Positions 14,867 through 23,545 of a stretch of 44,460 nucleotides of DNA are shown one piece after another. Source of the stretch: PALSA-607 sp036510735 (lineage in GTDB: Bacteria > Actinomycetota > Actinomycetes > Acidothermales > Acidothermaceae). Numbering within the stretch: the first letter of the stretch is position 1; each line of letters starts with the position of its first letter. The position numbers and the translations under genes are program-made. The stretch spans positions 1 to 44,460 of the forward strand of contig DATCDK010000084.1 of assembly GCA_036510735.1 (NCBI GenBank), read 5' to 3'. The notes under the pieces are model-generated. The model ran no database searches, was not told the DNA's origin, and worked only from the letters and a program-made list of their open reading frames with translations.

Positions 14867-16267
14867 TTAGTGCGGCGGCACGGCGTTAGCTTGGACGACC
14901 TCCGCATAGAAACGTGCACTGTCCTTCGGCGTCCGCAACTGGGTCTGGTAATCGACACGGACGATGCCGAACCGCTTCGAATAGCCGTACGACCACTCGA
15001 AATTGTCTAGCAGCGACCACAAGTAATAGCCCTGGACGTCGATGCCCTCGGCAATGGCGTCATGTAATGCAACGAGATGCTCGTGGATGTAACGAACCCG
15101 TTCGGGATCGTGCACCGCACCGTCGGCCGACACCTCGTCTTCGTATGCCGCACCGTTCTCGGTGATGAGCATCGGCTTGCGGTAGTCCGCCCAGAGCCTG
15201 GTCAAGAGCTCGTGCAATCCGCTGGCATCGACCGGCCAGCCCATCGACGTGTGCCTGCCTGGCGGGTCGAAGAACTGGGTGTCCTCACAACCGGGCCAGG
15301 TGTTGCCCGTTGTGTTTCCGTGGCCATCGGCGCGAGCCCGCTCGCCGTCCCCTGCAAAGTGCCCGACAATCACCGGGCTGTAGTAATTCACCCCGAGGAC
15401 GTCGAACGGCGTCGCGATCGTCGCGAGGTCGCCGTCGCGCACGAAGGCCCAATCGCAAAACCCCGACGTGAACTCGACGACGTCGGACGGGTAGCTCGCA
15501 TGGAACAGCGGGTCGAGCCAGATTCTGTTCTGCAATCCGTCGATCTTTCTGCAGGCTGCCGCATCATCTGCCGACGGCGTCGCGGGCCGAGCCATCGCCG
15601 GATTCAGGGTGATCGCCAGCTTGGCGGACGACGGCACCGCGGTACGCAGCTGCTGAAGGGCGAGACCGTGCCCAAGCAGTAGGTGGTGGGTCGCAGCAAG
15701 TGCCTCGGCACCATTCGTGTGGCCAGGCGCGTGCACGCCCCCTGCGTAGCCGAGGAACGCCGAACACCACGGCTCGTTCAGTGTGGTCCATAGCGGCACT
15801 CGATCGCCGAGTGCTGCGGCAACCGCAGCCGCATAGTCGGCAAACCGGTAAGCGGTGTCACGTGCGGTCCAACCCCCGGCGTCATCCAATTCCTGCGGCA
15901 GATCCCAGTGGTAAAGGGTGAGCGCGGGCGAGATTCCCTTGGCCAGGAGCCGATCGACAAGGCGTGAGTAGAAGTCGATCCCCTTCGGGTTGACCGCGCC
16001 GGACCCGGTCGGGATGACGCGGGGCCACGACACGGAGAAGCGGTAGGAGCCCATTCCGAGCTCCGACATGAGATCGACGTCGGCCGCATAACGGTGGTAG
16101 TGGTCAGCGGCGACGTCACCGTTGTCGCCGGCAACAACCTTGCCCGGCGTATGGCTGAAGGTGTCCCAGATCGATGGCGTCCGGCCGTCCTCGGCGACCG
16201 CACCCTCAATCTGATACGCCGCCGTTGCGGTGCCCCACGTGAAGGTGTTCGGAAACGTTTGCGTCAT
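14867..16267 (-). CDS. bglA: GH1 beta-glucosidase
   Basis: 466 residues, the normal GH1 length. TWGTATAAYQIEGA opens the protein. The acid/base Glu is in TLNEPW (~165) and the nucleophile Glu in LITENGAAY (~370). The C-terminal aglycone motif is YYLWSLLDNFEWSYGYSKRFG. No signal peptide, so it should act in the cytoplasm on cellobiose, laminaribiose or similar beta-glucosides. AAGGAGC lies 11 bases before the ATG. A LacI-like half-palindrome overlaps the first codons (16251-16262). Pairing with the secreted GH55-like glucanase further right is attractive but inferred. Confidence 0.92.
   Translation of the reverse strand: MTQTFPNTFTWGTATAAYQIEGAVAEDGRTPSIWDTFSHTPGKVVAGDNGDVAADHYHRYAADVDLMSELGMGSYRFSVSWPRVIPTGSGAVNPKGIDFYSRLVDRLLAKGISPALTLYHWDLPQELDDAGGWTARDTAYRFADYAAAVAAALGDRVPLWTTLNEPWCSAFLGYAGGVHAPGHTNGAEALAATHHLLLGHGLALQQLRTAVPSSAKLAITLNPAMARPATPSADDAAACRKIDGLQNRIWLDPLFHASYPSDVVEFTSGFCDWAFVRDGDLATIATPFDVLGVNYYSPVIVGHFAGDGERARADGHGNTTGNTWPGCEDTQFFDPPGRHTSMGWPVDASGLHELLTRLWADYRKPMLITENGAAYEDEVSADGAVHDPERVRYIHEHLVALHDAIAEGIDVQGYYLWSLLDNFEWSYGYSKRFGIVRVDYQTQLRTPKDSARFYAEVVQANAVPPH
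16251..16262. promoter_or_regulatory. LacI-like operator candidate at the GH1 start codon
   Basis: GGAAACGTTTGC contains the perfect 8-base palindrome AAACGTTT and closely resembles the GGAAACGCTTCC core of the strong paired operator at 34106-34152. It lies over codons 3-6 of the GH1 gene. A coding coincidence is possible because it encodes the N-terminal TFP segment. Confidence 0.3.
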
Positions 16268-16367
16268 CGTGTTGGCTCGCTCCTTCGCCTGGCCGGGCCG
16301 GTCCGCCGCATTCGCTGCCGCTACGGTGGGCGGCGATCGACACGAGCCTAGCCAGGAGCGCTACCTG

Positions 16368-17420
16368 ATGGAGCCAGTGAGCCTGCCCGCAAACCAGCCG
16401 CAGCAGTTCTATCTCGGCGGTCCGCAGATCGAGGCCTTCCGCGGCGAGCCGTCGGCTGCACGCCCGCACCCGAGCTCGACGTTCGCGGCCGACCCGGCCC
16501 GCGCACCCGAGGACTGGATCGCGTCGACATTGTCGAAGTTCGGCAGCTTGGACGGCACCACCCGACTGCCCGACGGCGAGTTGCTCAGCGACGCCGTGAC
16601 TGCGCACCCAGAAGCATTCTTCAGCCCCGCGCACGTCGCCCGCTTTGGTGCCAACCCAGCGCTGCTGGTGAAGCTGCTCGACGCGGGCGAGCGCTTGCCG
16701 GTGCACTGCCATCCCGATCGTGCGTTTGCCGGCGCGCATCTCGGGTCGGTGTTCGGGAAAACCGAGGCCTGGATCATCATCGGGACGTCGGATGCCGACC
16801 CGCACGTCTATCTCGGCTTCAACCGCGACGTCTCGGCCGGCGAACTGAGTGAGTGGTTCGTCAACCAGAACAGCGCAGACATTCTCGGCTCGATGAACCG
16901 CATCACGGTGCAGACCGGCGACGCGATTTTCGTGCCGGCGGGGACTCCGCACGCTATCGGCGCCGGCGCCTTCATCGTCGAGCTTCAGGAGCCGACAGAT
17001 TTCTCCGTCATGCTCGAATGGCGAGATTTCGGCATGCCGGACCGCCGCGACGAACAACTCGGCATGAGCGCCGAGGTATCACTGCAGTGTTTCAATCGGC
17101 ATCAACTCACCGACGCCGATATGGCGACGTGTCATCGACCCGCAACACCAAACGACGGTGGCGCAGTCGCGTTGTTCCCCAAGCAGGCGGAGCCATTCTT
17201 TCAAGCCGACGACGTCGTCGTGATTGACGCGATCGAGTTCGACGCGCAGTACGCCGTGCTGATCGTGCTCGACGGTGAGGGCACTCTCACCACACCGACG
17301 TCGGAGCTCGAATTGCACCGCGGTTCGACGGTGCTGATCCCTTATTCAGCTGGTCCGACGACTCTGCAGGGCAGTGTGCACGTGATCCGGTGCCTGCCAG
17401 GAGACCCGGCGCTTACCTGA
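16368..17420 (+). CDS. manA: mannose-6-phosphate isomerase, class I
   Basis: 350 residues from the ATG at 16368, fixed by AGGAGCG seven bases upstream. The frame is open to 16230 but without coding character. It has the type I phosphomannose isomerase cupin fold: zinc-binding region LPVHCHPDRAFAGAHLGSVFGKTE (two His plus Glu) and VQTGDAIFVPAGTPHAIGAGAFIVELQEPTDFS (third His and conserved Glu). It interconverts fructose-6-phosphate and mannose-6-phosphate, feeding mannose use or GDP-mannose for glycans. It is divergent from the GH1 gene (100-base gap) and overlaps the convergent methyltransferase by 8 bases. At the low end of typical ManA length, like other actinobacterial copies. Confidence 0.9.
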   Translation: MEPVSLPANQPQQFYLGGPQIEAFRGEPSAARPHPSSTFAADPARAPEDWIASTLSKFGSLDGTTRLPDGELLSDAVTAHPEAFFSPAHVARFGANPALLVKLLDAGERLPVHCHPDRAFAGAHLGSVFGKTEAWIIIGTSDADPHVYLGFNRDVSAGELSEWFVNQNSADILGSMNRITVQTGDAIFVPAGTPHAIGAGAFIVELQEPTDFSVMLEWRDFGMPDRRDEQLGMSAEVSLQCFNRHQLTDADMATCHRPATPNDGGAVALFPKQAEPFFQADDVVVIDAIEFDAQYAVLIVLDGEGTLTTPTSELELHRGSTVLIPYSAGPTTLQGSVHVIRCLPGDPALT

Positions 17421-18180
17421 TGCCGATAACGACGGTGGCGTCGAGTTCGGCGGAGCTGACCACGCGAGGTTGCAACCCGACCTGCGCAATCATGTCGGCC
17501 GTGTGCGTTGCTTGTCGGTTACTTGTCTCGATCAATAGCGTGCCAGTCGGCGTGAGCCAAAGCGGCGCGCTTGCCACAACGCGTCGCTGGATATCGAGGC
17601 CATCCACCCCGCCGTCCAACGCCACTTGCGCTTCGTAGAGGCGAGCCTCCGGCGGCATGAACGCAATCTCGTCGGTTGGTACGTACGGCGCGTTGACAAC
17701 GAGCACATCGACGCGACCCTGCAACGTCGCCGGCAACGGGTCGAATAGATCGCCCTGATAAACGTGGTCGTGGATATTGCGACGGGCGCACGCAACCGCG
17801 GCTGGGTCGATATCGACGGCGTAGAGGTCGATAGATCGGACGGCGGCGAGCGCGGCGCCGATCGCGCCTGAGCCGCAGCACATGTCGACGACGACTGCGC
17901 CCGGTTGCGTTGCGACCGCCGCCTGCTGGACCAGGAATTCACTGCGGCGGCGTGGCACGAAAACGCCGGGGTCGACCGCGATGCGAATGCCATAGAACTC
18001 CGCCCAGCCAAGCACCTGTTCAAGCGGCAGGCCGGCGACGCGCTGGTCGACGAGCCGTGCAAGGTCGGACGCCGTCGGTGCCGCGGCGATCAAGAGCTCC
18101 GCTTCGTCCTCGGCAAACACACACCCGGCCGCGCGCAAGCTGGCGACAACCGCGGACCGGCCGACGGACGGCGCGTTCAG
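17413..18180 (-). CDS. PrmC/HemK-like protein-glutamine N5-methyltransferase, putative
   Basis: About 255 residues if it starts at the CTG at 18180, which overlaps the mgsA stop as CTGA. No ATG or GTG lies near the expected N terminus, and the frame stays open to 18312. LVDQRVAGLPLEQVLGWAEF and GVFVPRRRSEFLV match HemK/PrmC. The SAM loop is VVDMCCGSGAIGAAL. The catalytic NPPY motif is NAPYVP here: the first Pro is Ala, the Asn and Tyr are kept. This points to the PrmC-related actinobacterial subfamily, not PrmC itself, which normally sits beside prfA. Substrate unknown. Coupled to mgsA on the same strand. Confidence 0.78.
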   Translation of the reverse strand: MNAPSVGRSAVVASLRAAGCVFAEDEAELLIAAAPTASDLARLVDQRVAGLPLEQVLGWAEFYGIRIAVDPGVFVPRRRSEFLVQQAAVATQPGAVVVDMCCGSGAIGAALAAVRSIDLYAVDIDPAAVACARRNIHDHVYQGDLFDPLPATLQGRVDVLVVNAPYVPTDEIAFMPPEARLYEAQVALDGGVDGLDIQRRVVASAPLWLTPTGTLLIETSNRQATHTADMIAQVGLQPRVVSSAELDATVVIGIR

Positions 18181-18626
18181 CTGACCGTCGCCAGGATGGA
18201 CGACGGCACGTCGCCATAGTCGGGCCGGAACCGCTCGTACGGACCGTCCAACAGTGGCGAGGAGATCATCAGGTCGGCACTTGCGAGGTTGCAGGCGACA
18301 CCGATATTCCACACCGCAGCGATACGCAGCAGCGCTTTCACGTCGGGATCGTGCGGTTGCGGCTCGAGGGGGTCCCAGAAGAACACCAGCAGGTCGATGA
18401 GACCTTCGGCAATCTTGGAACCGATCTGCTGGTCGCCGCCAACCGGACCGGACAAGAACCGGTGCACGTGTAGACCGAGTTCGTGCTCCAACATCGTGCC
18501 CGTGGTGCCCGTGGCATACAGCACGTGCTTGGACAGCGTGAGGCGGTTGAAGTCCGCCCAGTTGAGCAGATCCAACTTCTTATTGTCATGCGCAACGAGC
18601 GCAATGTGGCGTTGTTCGCCAGGCAT
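18177..18626 (-). CDS. mgsA: methylglyoxal synthase
   Basis: 149 residues, full length for MgsA. IALVAHDNKKLDLL, ATGTTGTMLEH, LSGPVGGDQQIGSKIAEG and FFWDPLEPQPHDPDVKALLRIA are the family's hallmark blocks, containing the phosphate-binding and catalytic residues. It converts dihydroxyacetone phosphate to methylglyoxal and phosphate, a bypass that relieves sugar-phosphate overload. That fits the surrounding sugar genes. GGAAGG precedes the ATG by about 6 bases. It is upstream of the PrmC-like methyltransferase with an overlapping junction. Confidence 0.93.
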   Translation of the reverse strand: MPGEQRHIALVAHDNKKLDLLNWADFNRLTLSKHVLYATGTTGTMLEHELGLHVHRFLSGPVGGDQQIGSKIAEGLIDLLVFFWDPLEPQPHDPDVKALLRIAAVWNIGVACNLASADLMISSPLLDGPYERFRPDYGDVPSSILATVS

Positions 18627-18904
18627 ACGTGACCTTCCGATTGCTATTTGTCACCGCCAAGGATAACGGCCGAATGCAAACTGGGGGTTACGGCAAGCTG
18701 ACAGAATCGAACACCGTGACCGATGTAACGTGGCCGAGCACGAACTCGCCGTGGGCACAGCTCGCGCGCGACCCCAAACACGGCCGCCGCCCTGCAGCCT
18801 GGCACGCTGGTTAGATATGTCAGTCATCCCTATAGGGATTGCCTAGAATAGCGATAACCGGTACGATCGAAGCTAGTTTTGTTGAGCGGAGAAGTAAACA
18901 CACC
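18627..18904. promoter_or_regulatory. 278-base intergenic region with a perfect 14-base palindrome
   Basis: Between divergent mgsA and the FMN-reductase remnant. The clearest element is ATCCCTATAGGGAT (18826-18839), a perfect palindrome about 66 bases before the remnant's ATG, in unusually AT-rich sequence. This is a likely operator or promoter element of the flavin gene. A 32-codon frame (18716-18814) lies upstream but has no Cys run or other leader-peptide hallmark. I see nothing else. Confidence 0.5.
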
Positions 18905-19421
18905 ATGCCCCCTGAGTACAGCGATCGTTGTCGGAAACCCGAAACCTCAATCGCGCACGTTCGAGGCGGCCAACCAAACTCGTCGTCCGACAACTCACCG
19001 GCCACGTCCCGGACATCAGCATCGACCTCGTCGACTTCGGTGCGGAGCCCTCGACTGGTCGTCTGCGTCAGTCGCAGACAGCATCGCCTCGATTGAAGGC
19101 ACCGACCTCGTGGTGTTCGCCAGCCCTACCTACAAGGCGTCCTACACCGGTCTGCTCAAGCTTTACCTCGACCGCATACGCGGCGGCGCGCTCGCGCGAG
19201 TCACGGCAATCCCCATGATGCTGGGCGCCGACTGGCGTCATTCACTTGCGCCAGAAGTATTCCTCAAGCCTGTACTCGCCGAACTCGGAGCCAGTTGTCC
19301 CACCCGCGGACTCTTCTTGCTCGATGCCGACGTCACTGACTCGACCACTCTGCAGAATTGGCTCCAGGTCGCTCGCCTGCAGCTCGCCGTGACGCCGTAC
19401 GGCCCGTCTGCGCTGGTGTAA
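18905..19421 (+). pseudogene. NAD(P)H-dependent FMN reductase, broken by frameshifts
   Basis: The protein can be rebuilt only by changing frame three times. An ATG at 18905 is followed by CCCCC; dropping one C gives LSTAIVVGNPKPQSRTFEAA (the flavodoxin-fold FMN loop). Near 18970 it must shift to read TKLVVRQLTGHVPDISIDLVDFGAE. At CCC 19048-19050 it shifts back to LDWSSASVADSIASIEGTDLVVFASPTYKASYTGLLKLYLD to the end. The product resembles SsuE/MsuE-type FMN reductases (about 175 residues) that supply FMNH2 to two-component monooxygenases. The shifts at C-runs could be real mutations or sequencing errors. A TTG at 18879 is in frame with the first block and is an alternative start. Functional only if the sequence is wrong. 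Confidence 0.75.
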
Positions 19422-19451
19422 CGAACGCCGGCAGCGCAGACGCGCGAAACG

Positions 19452-22400
19452 TCAGCCGCTGACCAGTTCGAAGGCGCGCCACATGCGGGCGTAGCTGCCC
19501 TGCGCCTCGAGCAGTTCCTCGTGCGAGCCGACCTCCACGATTCGCCCCTTGTCCAGGACGATGATTCGGTCAGCGGTGCGCGCGGTCTGAAGCCGGTGCG
19601 CAATCACGACCGTGGTGCGATGCGACGTGAGCCGGCGCATCGCCTCAGCCACTCGAGCCTCGCTCACAAGGTCGAGGTTGGAGGTCGCCTCGTCCAGCAG
19701 CAGTATCGCCGGGTCGACGAGTTCGGCACGCGCGAGGGCAAGCAATTGCCGCTGCCCCGCCGACAGATCACGGCCGCGCTCGGCGAGTTCGTGCAGGTAG
19801 CCGCCAGGCAATGCGGCGACGAAGTCGTGTGCGTCGACCGCGCGCGCGGCCGCCTCGACGTCGGCGTCGGTTGCCGACGGTCGGCCGTAGGCGATGTTGT
19901 CGCGCACTGTTCCGCTGAAGAGGAACGACTCTTGCGGCACGTACCCGAGCTGGCTGCGGAACTCGTGGAGGTCGACCGTGCGCAAATCGTGACCCCCCAC
20001 CGTCACCGCACCGGCGTCCGGATCGTAGAAACGCGCCACCAGCTTCATGACGGTGGACTTCCCGGCGCCGGTCTCGCCAACCAGTGCGACCGTCTCACCC
20101 GGCCGGATGGAGAAGTCGATCCCTTGCAGCGCCTCTGGGGTTGTGGGAATCACCTGGGAACGCTGCAGTGCGCGGTCGTCTCCCGGCCCGCGCAGCTGGC
20201 GCCCGGGTCGCGACTGCACGAGCGGGTAGCGGAAGTGAATACCGTTCAACTTCGTCTCGCCGCTCAGCCGCCCGAAATCCACCGGATGCTCAGGGTTCGG
20301 TGTGAGGGTGTCGAGCTCCATCAACTCGGCGACGCGCGCCACGGAGATTCGCGTTTGCTGCCACGAATCGAATACCTGCGAGAGCTGTTGGATCGGGCCG
20401 AAGAACATGTCGATATAGAGGATGAAGGCGATCAGAACGCCTGAGGTCAGGTGTCTCTCGGAAACCATCCGTGCGCCGACGCCGAGGACGATCGCATCCG
20501 CACCTGCGGAGAGGAACTGCACGAACGGGAAGTAGGTGGCGATGAGCCGCTGCGCTCGTACCCGTGCGTCGAGGTACTGCCGCCCCAGCTCGTGGAAGTC
20601 ACGGATCGTGACCCGCTCGTGGACGAACGCCTGCGCCTCGCGAACGCCCGAAAGGTTCTCCTGGAACTCGGCATTGACGATCGCGATCCGGTCGCGTGCG
20701 ATGTCGTAAAGACGAGCGGAGAGGCGTCTGAATATCACCGTCGCAACGGCGAGCGGAACGATCACCGCCAGGGTCCACAGGCCGAGTTCGAGGTTCACGA
20801 CCAGGAGCGCTACGCCGACCCCGACGAAGGTCACGAGCGCGACGAGTGCGTTGAGCAAACCGTTCTCGATCAACGACTCGAACTGGTCGACGTCCGTCGT
20901 CATGCGGGTCATGATTCGGCCGGCCATCTCGCGTTCGTAGTAGTCCAGCGAGAGTCGCTGGAGCTGTGCCCAGATCCGTACCCTCAGCGAGAGCATGATC
21001 CGCTCAGCGGCGCGTCCCGTGACGAACGTCTCAGCGATCTGGTTGACGAACGCCACGCAAGTGATCCCCAGGAAAATCGCGGTGGCCCCAAACAACGCCG
21101 CGCGTGAGTCCTTCGCGACGCCGTCGTCCAGGCCCGCACGCACCAGAATCGGCCCCGCGAGACCGGTGACTGCGTCGACGACGACGAGGGCAAGGCCAAG
21201 AATGAGCGGACGACGGAACTCGCGCAGCACGCTGCGAAGCGTGAAGTGTCGAACGTGCCGTGCGTCGTTTTCCACGTCGATATCGGCGTGATCCTTCACT
21301 GGCGGCAGTGCCGCTACCTGCGCAAGCAGCTCCGGCGTCGCGGCCAGCGACAACCGCCATGCGCCGCCACCACCACGCCCACCGCCGCCGCCGAGACCAG
21401 CTCCCAGGTTCGGCCCCCCGATCGAAACCGAGCGGACGGCGGTGGCTTGCGCTCCGTCCCGCCGCCAGGCGTCGGCCGTCACTCCGCTGGTCAGCGCGGG
21501 AGCAACCTCCAACAACGCCTCGATGCGGTCACCGAGATGGCGGGTGTCCTCAAGCCCCGAGAGCAGCGACCGGTAAGCAGGACTCGTCGCCAGCAGCTCG
21601 TCGTGAGTGCCTTGCTCGACCACTCGCCCGTCGGCGAGAACCGCGACCCGATCGGCGAGCCGCAAGGTCGACAGGCGGTGCGCGATCAGCAGCGTCGTCC
21701 GCCCGTCGAGCACTTCGCGCAATGAGTTGTGAATGGCCTCTTCGGTGCGTGCGTCAACGGCACTAGTTGCATCGTCGAGAATGAGGATCGCCGGGTCGAA
21801 GAGAATTGCCCGGGCTAGTGCGATCCGTTGCCGTTGGCCACCGGACAAACTAAGGCCGCGCTCGCCAACTTGGGTGTCGTAGCCGTTCGGGAGGCTGATG
21901 ACGAACTCGTGCGCCTGCGCCGAACGAGCCGCCGCCTCGATTTCGTCCTGAGTGGTGTCGGGGCGCCCGTAAGCGATGTTGGCGCGCACCGTGTCGGAGA
22001 ACAGGAAGCTGTCCTCGAACGCGACGCCGACGTGGGAGCGCAAGGACGCCAGGGTCAACGTGCGCAGGTCGTAACCGTCCACCTGCACCGAGCCGGCTGA
22101 AGGGTCATAGAAGCGCGACACCAGTGACGCCATCGTCGACTTGCCGCCACCACTGCCGCCCACGATTGCCACCCGTTCACCGGGGCTTACCCGCAGGTCA
22201 ATGCCCCGCAGTATCTCTGTCCCGTCGTGGCCGAAATGGACGTCATCGAAGACGACTTCCCCGCGGATCTGCTCTGGGAGTTCGACGGCATCAGGGACGT
22301 CCGCGATCGTGGGCGGCTGATCGAGCAACTGAAAGATCCGCTCGACTCCGGCGCGGGCTTGCTGCCCGACGGTAAGGACGTTCGCCAGCATTCGGGTTGG

Positions 22401-23273
22401 CCCAGAGAACTGCGCGACATAAGTGGAGAATGCAAGGAACGTACCGACCGAGATCGATCCGCGCAGCGCCAACCATCCGCCGAAGCCAAGGATCGCGGCC
22501 TGCGCGAGGGTGGGTATCGACTCCATGAGCGGTTGGAATCTCGACTGCAGCCGCACCGTGCGCATGCGCGCGCCATAGAGGGTTTCGGCCGAGGCGACCA
22601 GCCGCTCCAACTCGCGGCGCTCCTGGCCGAATGCCTTCACGACGCGGACCCCGTTGACGGCTTCATCGACGATCTGCGCCACGTCACCCTCGTACTGCTG
22701 TCCCTGCCATGAAGCTGGGAAGATCTGCGTGCGCATGCGGTAGGAGACAAAGAAGAGCGCGGGGAGGACGACGATCGCGATCAGCGCCAGCAACGGCGAG
22801 AGCCAGAGCATGATCGCGAGCGAGATGAGCATGAGCAGGATGTTGTTGCTCATCATCGGGAGAAACATCAGCAGTGCCTGCACCAGCGCGGAATCCGAGT
22901 TCGCTCGCGAAACTAGCTGCCCAGTGGGCATCTGCGAGAGGCTCTTTTGGTCCATCACCAACAGGTGATCGTGCATCGCATTGCGAAGGTCGTATTGCAC
23001 TCGAAGTGATAGAGCGCCGCCGTAGTAGCGGCGCAGGTAAGCCATGGCGAAAGTGAGTAGCGCGGCGCCTATCAGCAGCAGCAGATAAGGCCACAGCGGC
23101 GCGCTGTGCGCGATGATCACCCGGTCGACGACTTCCCTCGCGACGAGAGGGACGAGGGCCTGAGTGACGCTGCCGACCGCGGCCCCGATCAGGCCGAGAA
23201 CCAGCAGCCTCCGGTGCTTGAGGATGTATCCGCTTAGCCGGCGCAGCCAGCGCTGCTCAACCGGCTCGGTCAC
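19452..23273 (-). CDS. fused ABC exporter (two TMD-NBD halves) with one degenerate ATP site
   Basis: 1273 residues, a tandem type IV exporter. Half 1: six TM helices (about 20-310) and NBD with Walker A VGGSGGGKST (~371), signature LSGGQ (~475) and Walker B ILILDDATSAVD (~497). After a Gly-rich linker (GAGLGGGGGRGGGG), half 2 repeats the plan with Walker A VGETGAGKST, signature LSAGQ and Walker B ILLLDEATSNLD. NBD1 has Asp in place of the catalytic Glu and Glu in place of the Q-loop Gln (AFEDSFLF). NBD2's signature is LSAGQ. These changes fall on the same composite site, as in heterodimeric exporters such as TM287/288. It resembles the fused mycobacterial multidrug exporter Rv0194. The GTG start overlaps the flavin-reductase remnant (GTGA). 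Confidence 0.92.
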   Translation of the reverse strand: MTEPVEQRWLRRLSGYILKHRRLLVLGLIGAAVGSVTQALVPLVAREVVDRVIIAHSAPLWPYLLLLIGAALLTFAMAYLRRYYGGALSLRVQYDLRNAMHDHLLVMDQKSLSQMPTGQLVSRANSDSALVQALLMFLPMMSNNILLMLISLAIMLWLSPLLALIAIVVLPALFFVSYRMRTQIFPASWQGQQYEGDVAQIVDEAVNGVRVVKAFGQERRELERLVASAETLYGARMRTVRLQSRFQPLMESIPTLAQAAILGFGGWLALRGSISVGTFLAFSTYVAQFSGPTRMLANVLTVGQQARAGVERIFQLLDQPPTIADVPDAVELPEQIRGEVVFDDVHFGHDGTEILRGIDLRVSPGERVAIVGGSGGGKSTMASLVSRFYDPSAGSVQVDGYDLRTLTLASLRSHVGVAFEDSFLFSDTVRANIAYGRPDTTQDEIEAAARSAQAHEFVISLPNGYDTQVGERGLSLSGGQRQRIALARAILFDPAILILDDATSAVDARTEEAIHNSLREVLDGRTTLLIAHRLSTLRLADRVAVLADGRVVEQGTHDELLATSPAYRSLLSGLEDTRHLGDRIEALLEVAPALTSGVTADAWRRDGAQATAVRSVSIGGPNLGAGLGGGGGRGGGGAWRLSLAATPELLAQVAALPPVKDHADIDVENDARHVRHFTLRSVLREFRRPLILGLALVVVDAVTGLAGPILVRAGLDDGVAKDSRAALFGATAIFLGITCVAFVNQIAETFVTGRAAERIMLSLRVRIWAQLQRLSLDYYEREMAGRIMTRMTTDVDQFESLIENGLLNALVALVTFVGVGVALLVVNLELGLWTLAVIVPLAVATVIFRRLSARLYDIARDRIAIVNAEFQENLSGVREAQAFVHERVTIRDFHELGRQYLDARVRAQRLIATYFPFVQFLSAGADAIVLGVGARMVSERHLTSGVLIAFILYIDMFFGPIQQLSQVFDSWQQTRISVARVAELMELDTLTPNPEHPVDFGRLSGETKLNGIHFRYPLVQSRPGRQLRGPGDDRALQRSQVIPTTPEALQGIDFSIRPGETVALVGETGAGKSTVMKLVARFYDPDAGAVTVGGHDLRTVDLHEFRSQLGYVPQESFLFSGTVRDNIAYGRPSATDADVEAAARAVDAHDFVAALPGGYLHELAERGRDLSAGQRQLLALARAELVDPAILLLDEATSNLDLVSEARVAEAMRRLTSHRTTVVIAHRLQTARTADRIIVLDKGRIVEVGSHEELLEAQGSYARMWRAFELVSG

Positions 23274-23527
23274 CGTTGGATCCGCCAGAACCGGCTTGCA
23301 TGGAACACCAATGGGCTGACGTCGTGGTCGGCGTCAAGGTCGTGGACACGCAACACGATGATGTCGTGGTCTCCCGCTCGCACTTGCTGCTCGATACTCG
23401 TCTCGATCCAACCGCTCGCACCCTCAAGCAACACGGCGCCGTCTCGGGTCGCGTTCCAGGATAGCTGGGCGAACCGGTCGGCCTGCTTGCCGGCCAGCTG
23501 TCTGCCGGCCCACTGGCTCGTCACCAC
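23270..23527 (-). pseudogene. flavin reductase domain, C-terminal half only
   Basis: 85 residues from a GTG at 23527. QADRFAQLSWNATRDGAVLLEGASGWIETSIEQQVRAGDHDIIVLRVHDL matches the C-terminal half of HpaC-type flavin reductases, including the GDH motif. The N-terminal 70-80 residues that bind flavin are absent. The space upstream is occupied by the end of the ferredoxin-reductase gene in the same frame, so they are deleted, not hidden in another frame. Its stop overlaps the ABC exporter start (GTGA), so the piece may still be translated as a coupling leader. Read as a remnant. A short genuine protein is a weaker alternative. Confidence 0.7.
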
Positions 23528-23545
23528 AATGCGGCGGATACCTAA

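Noticed and set aside
18716..18814. 32-codon leader peptide upstream of the FMN reductase remnant
   Set aside because: No run of regulatory codons, no attenuator hairpin and no clear ribosome site.
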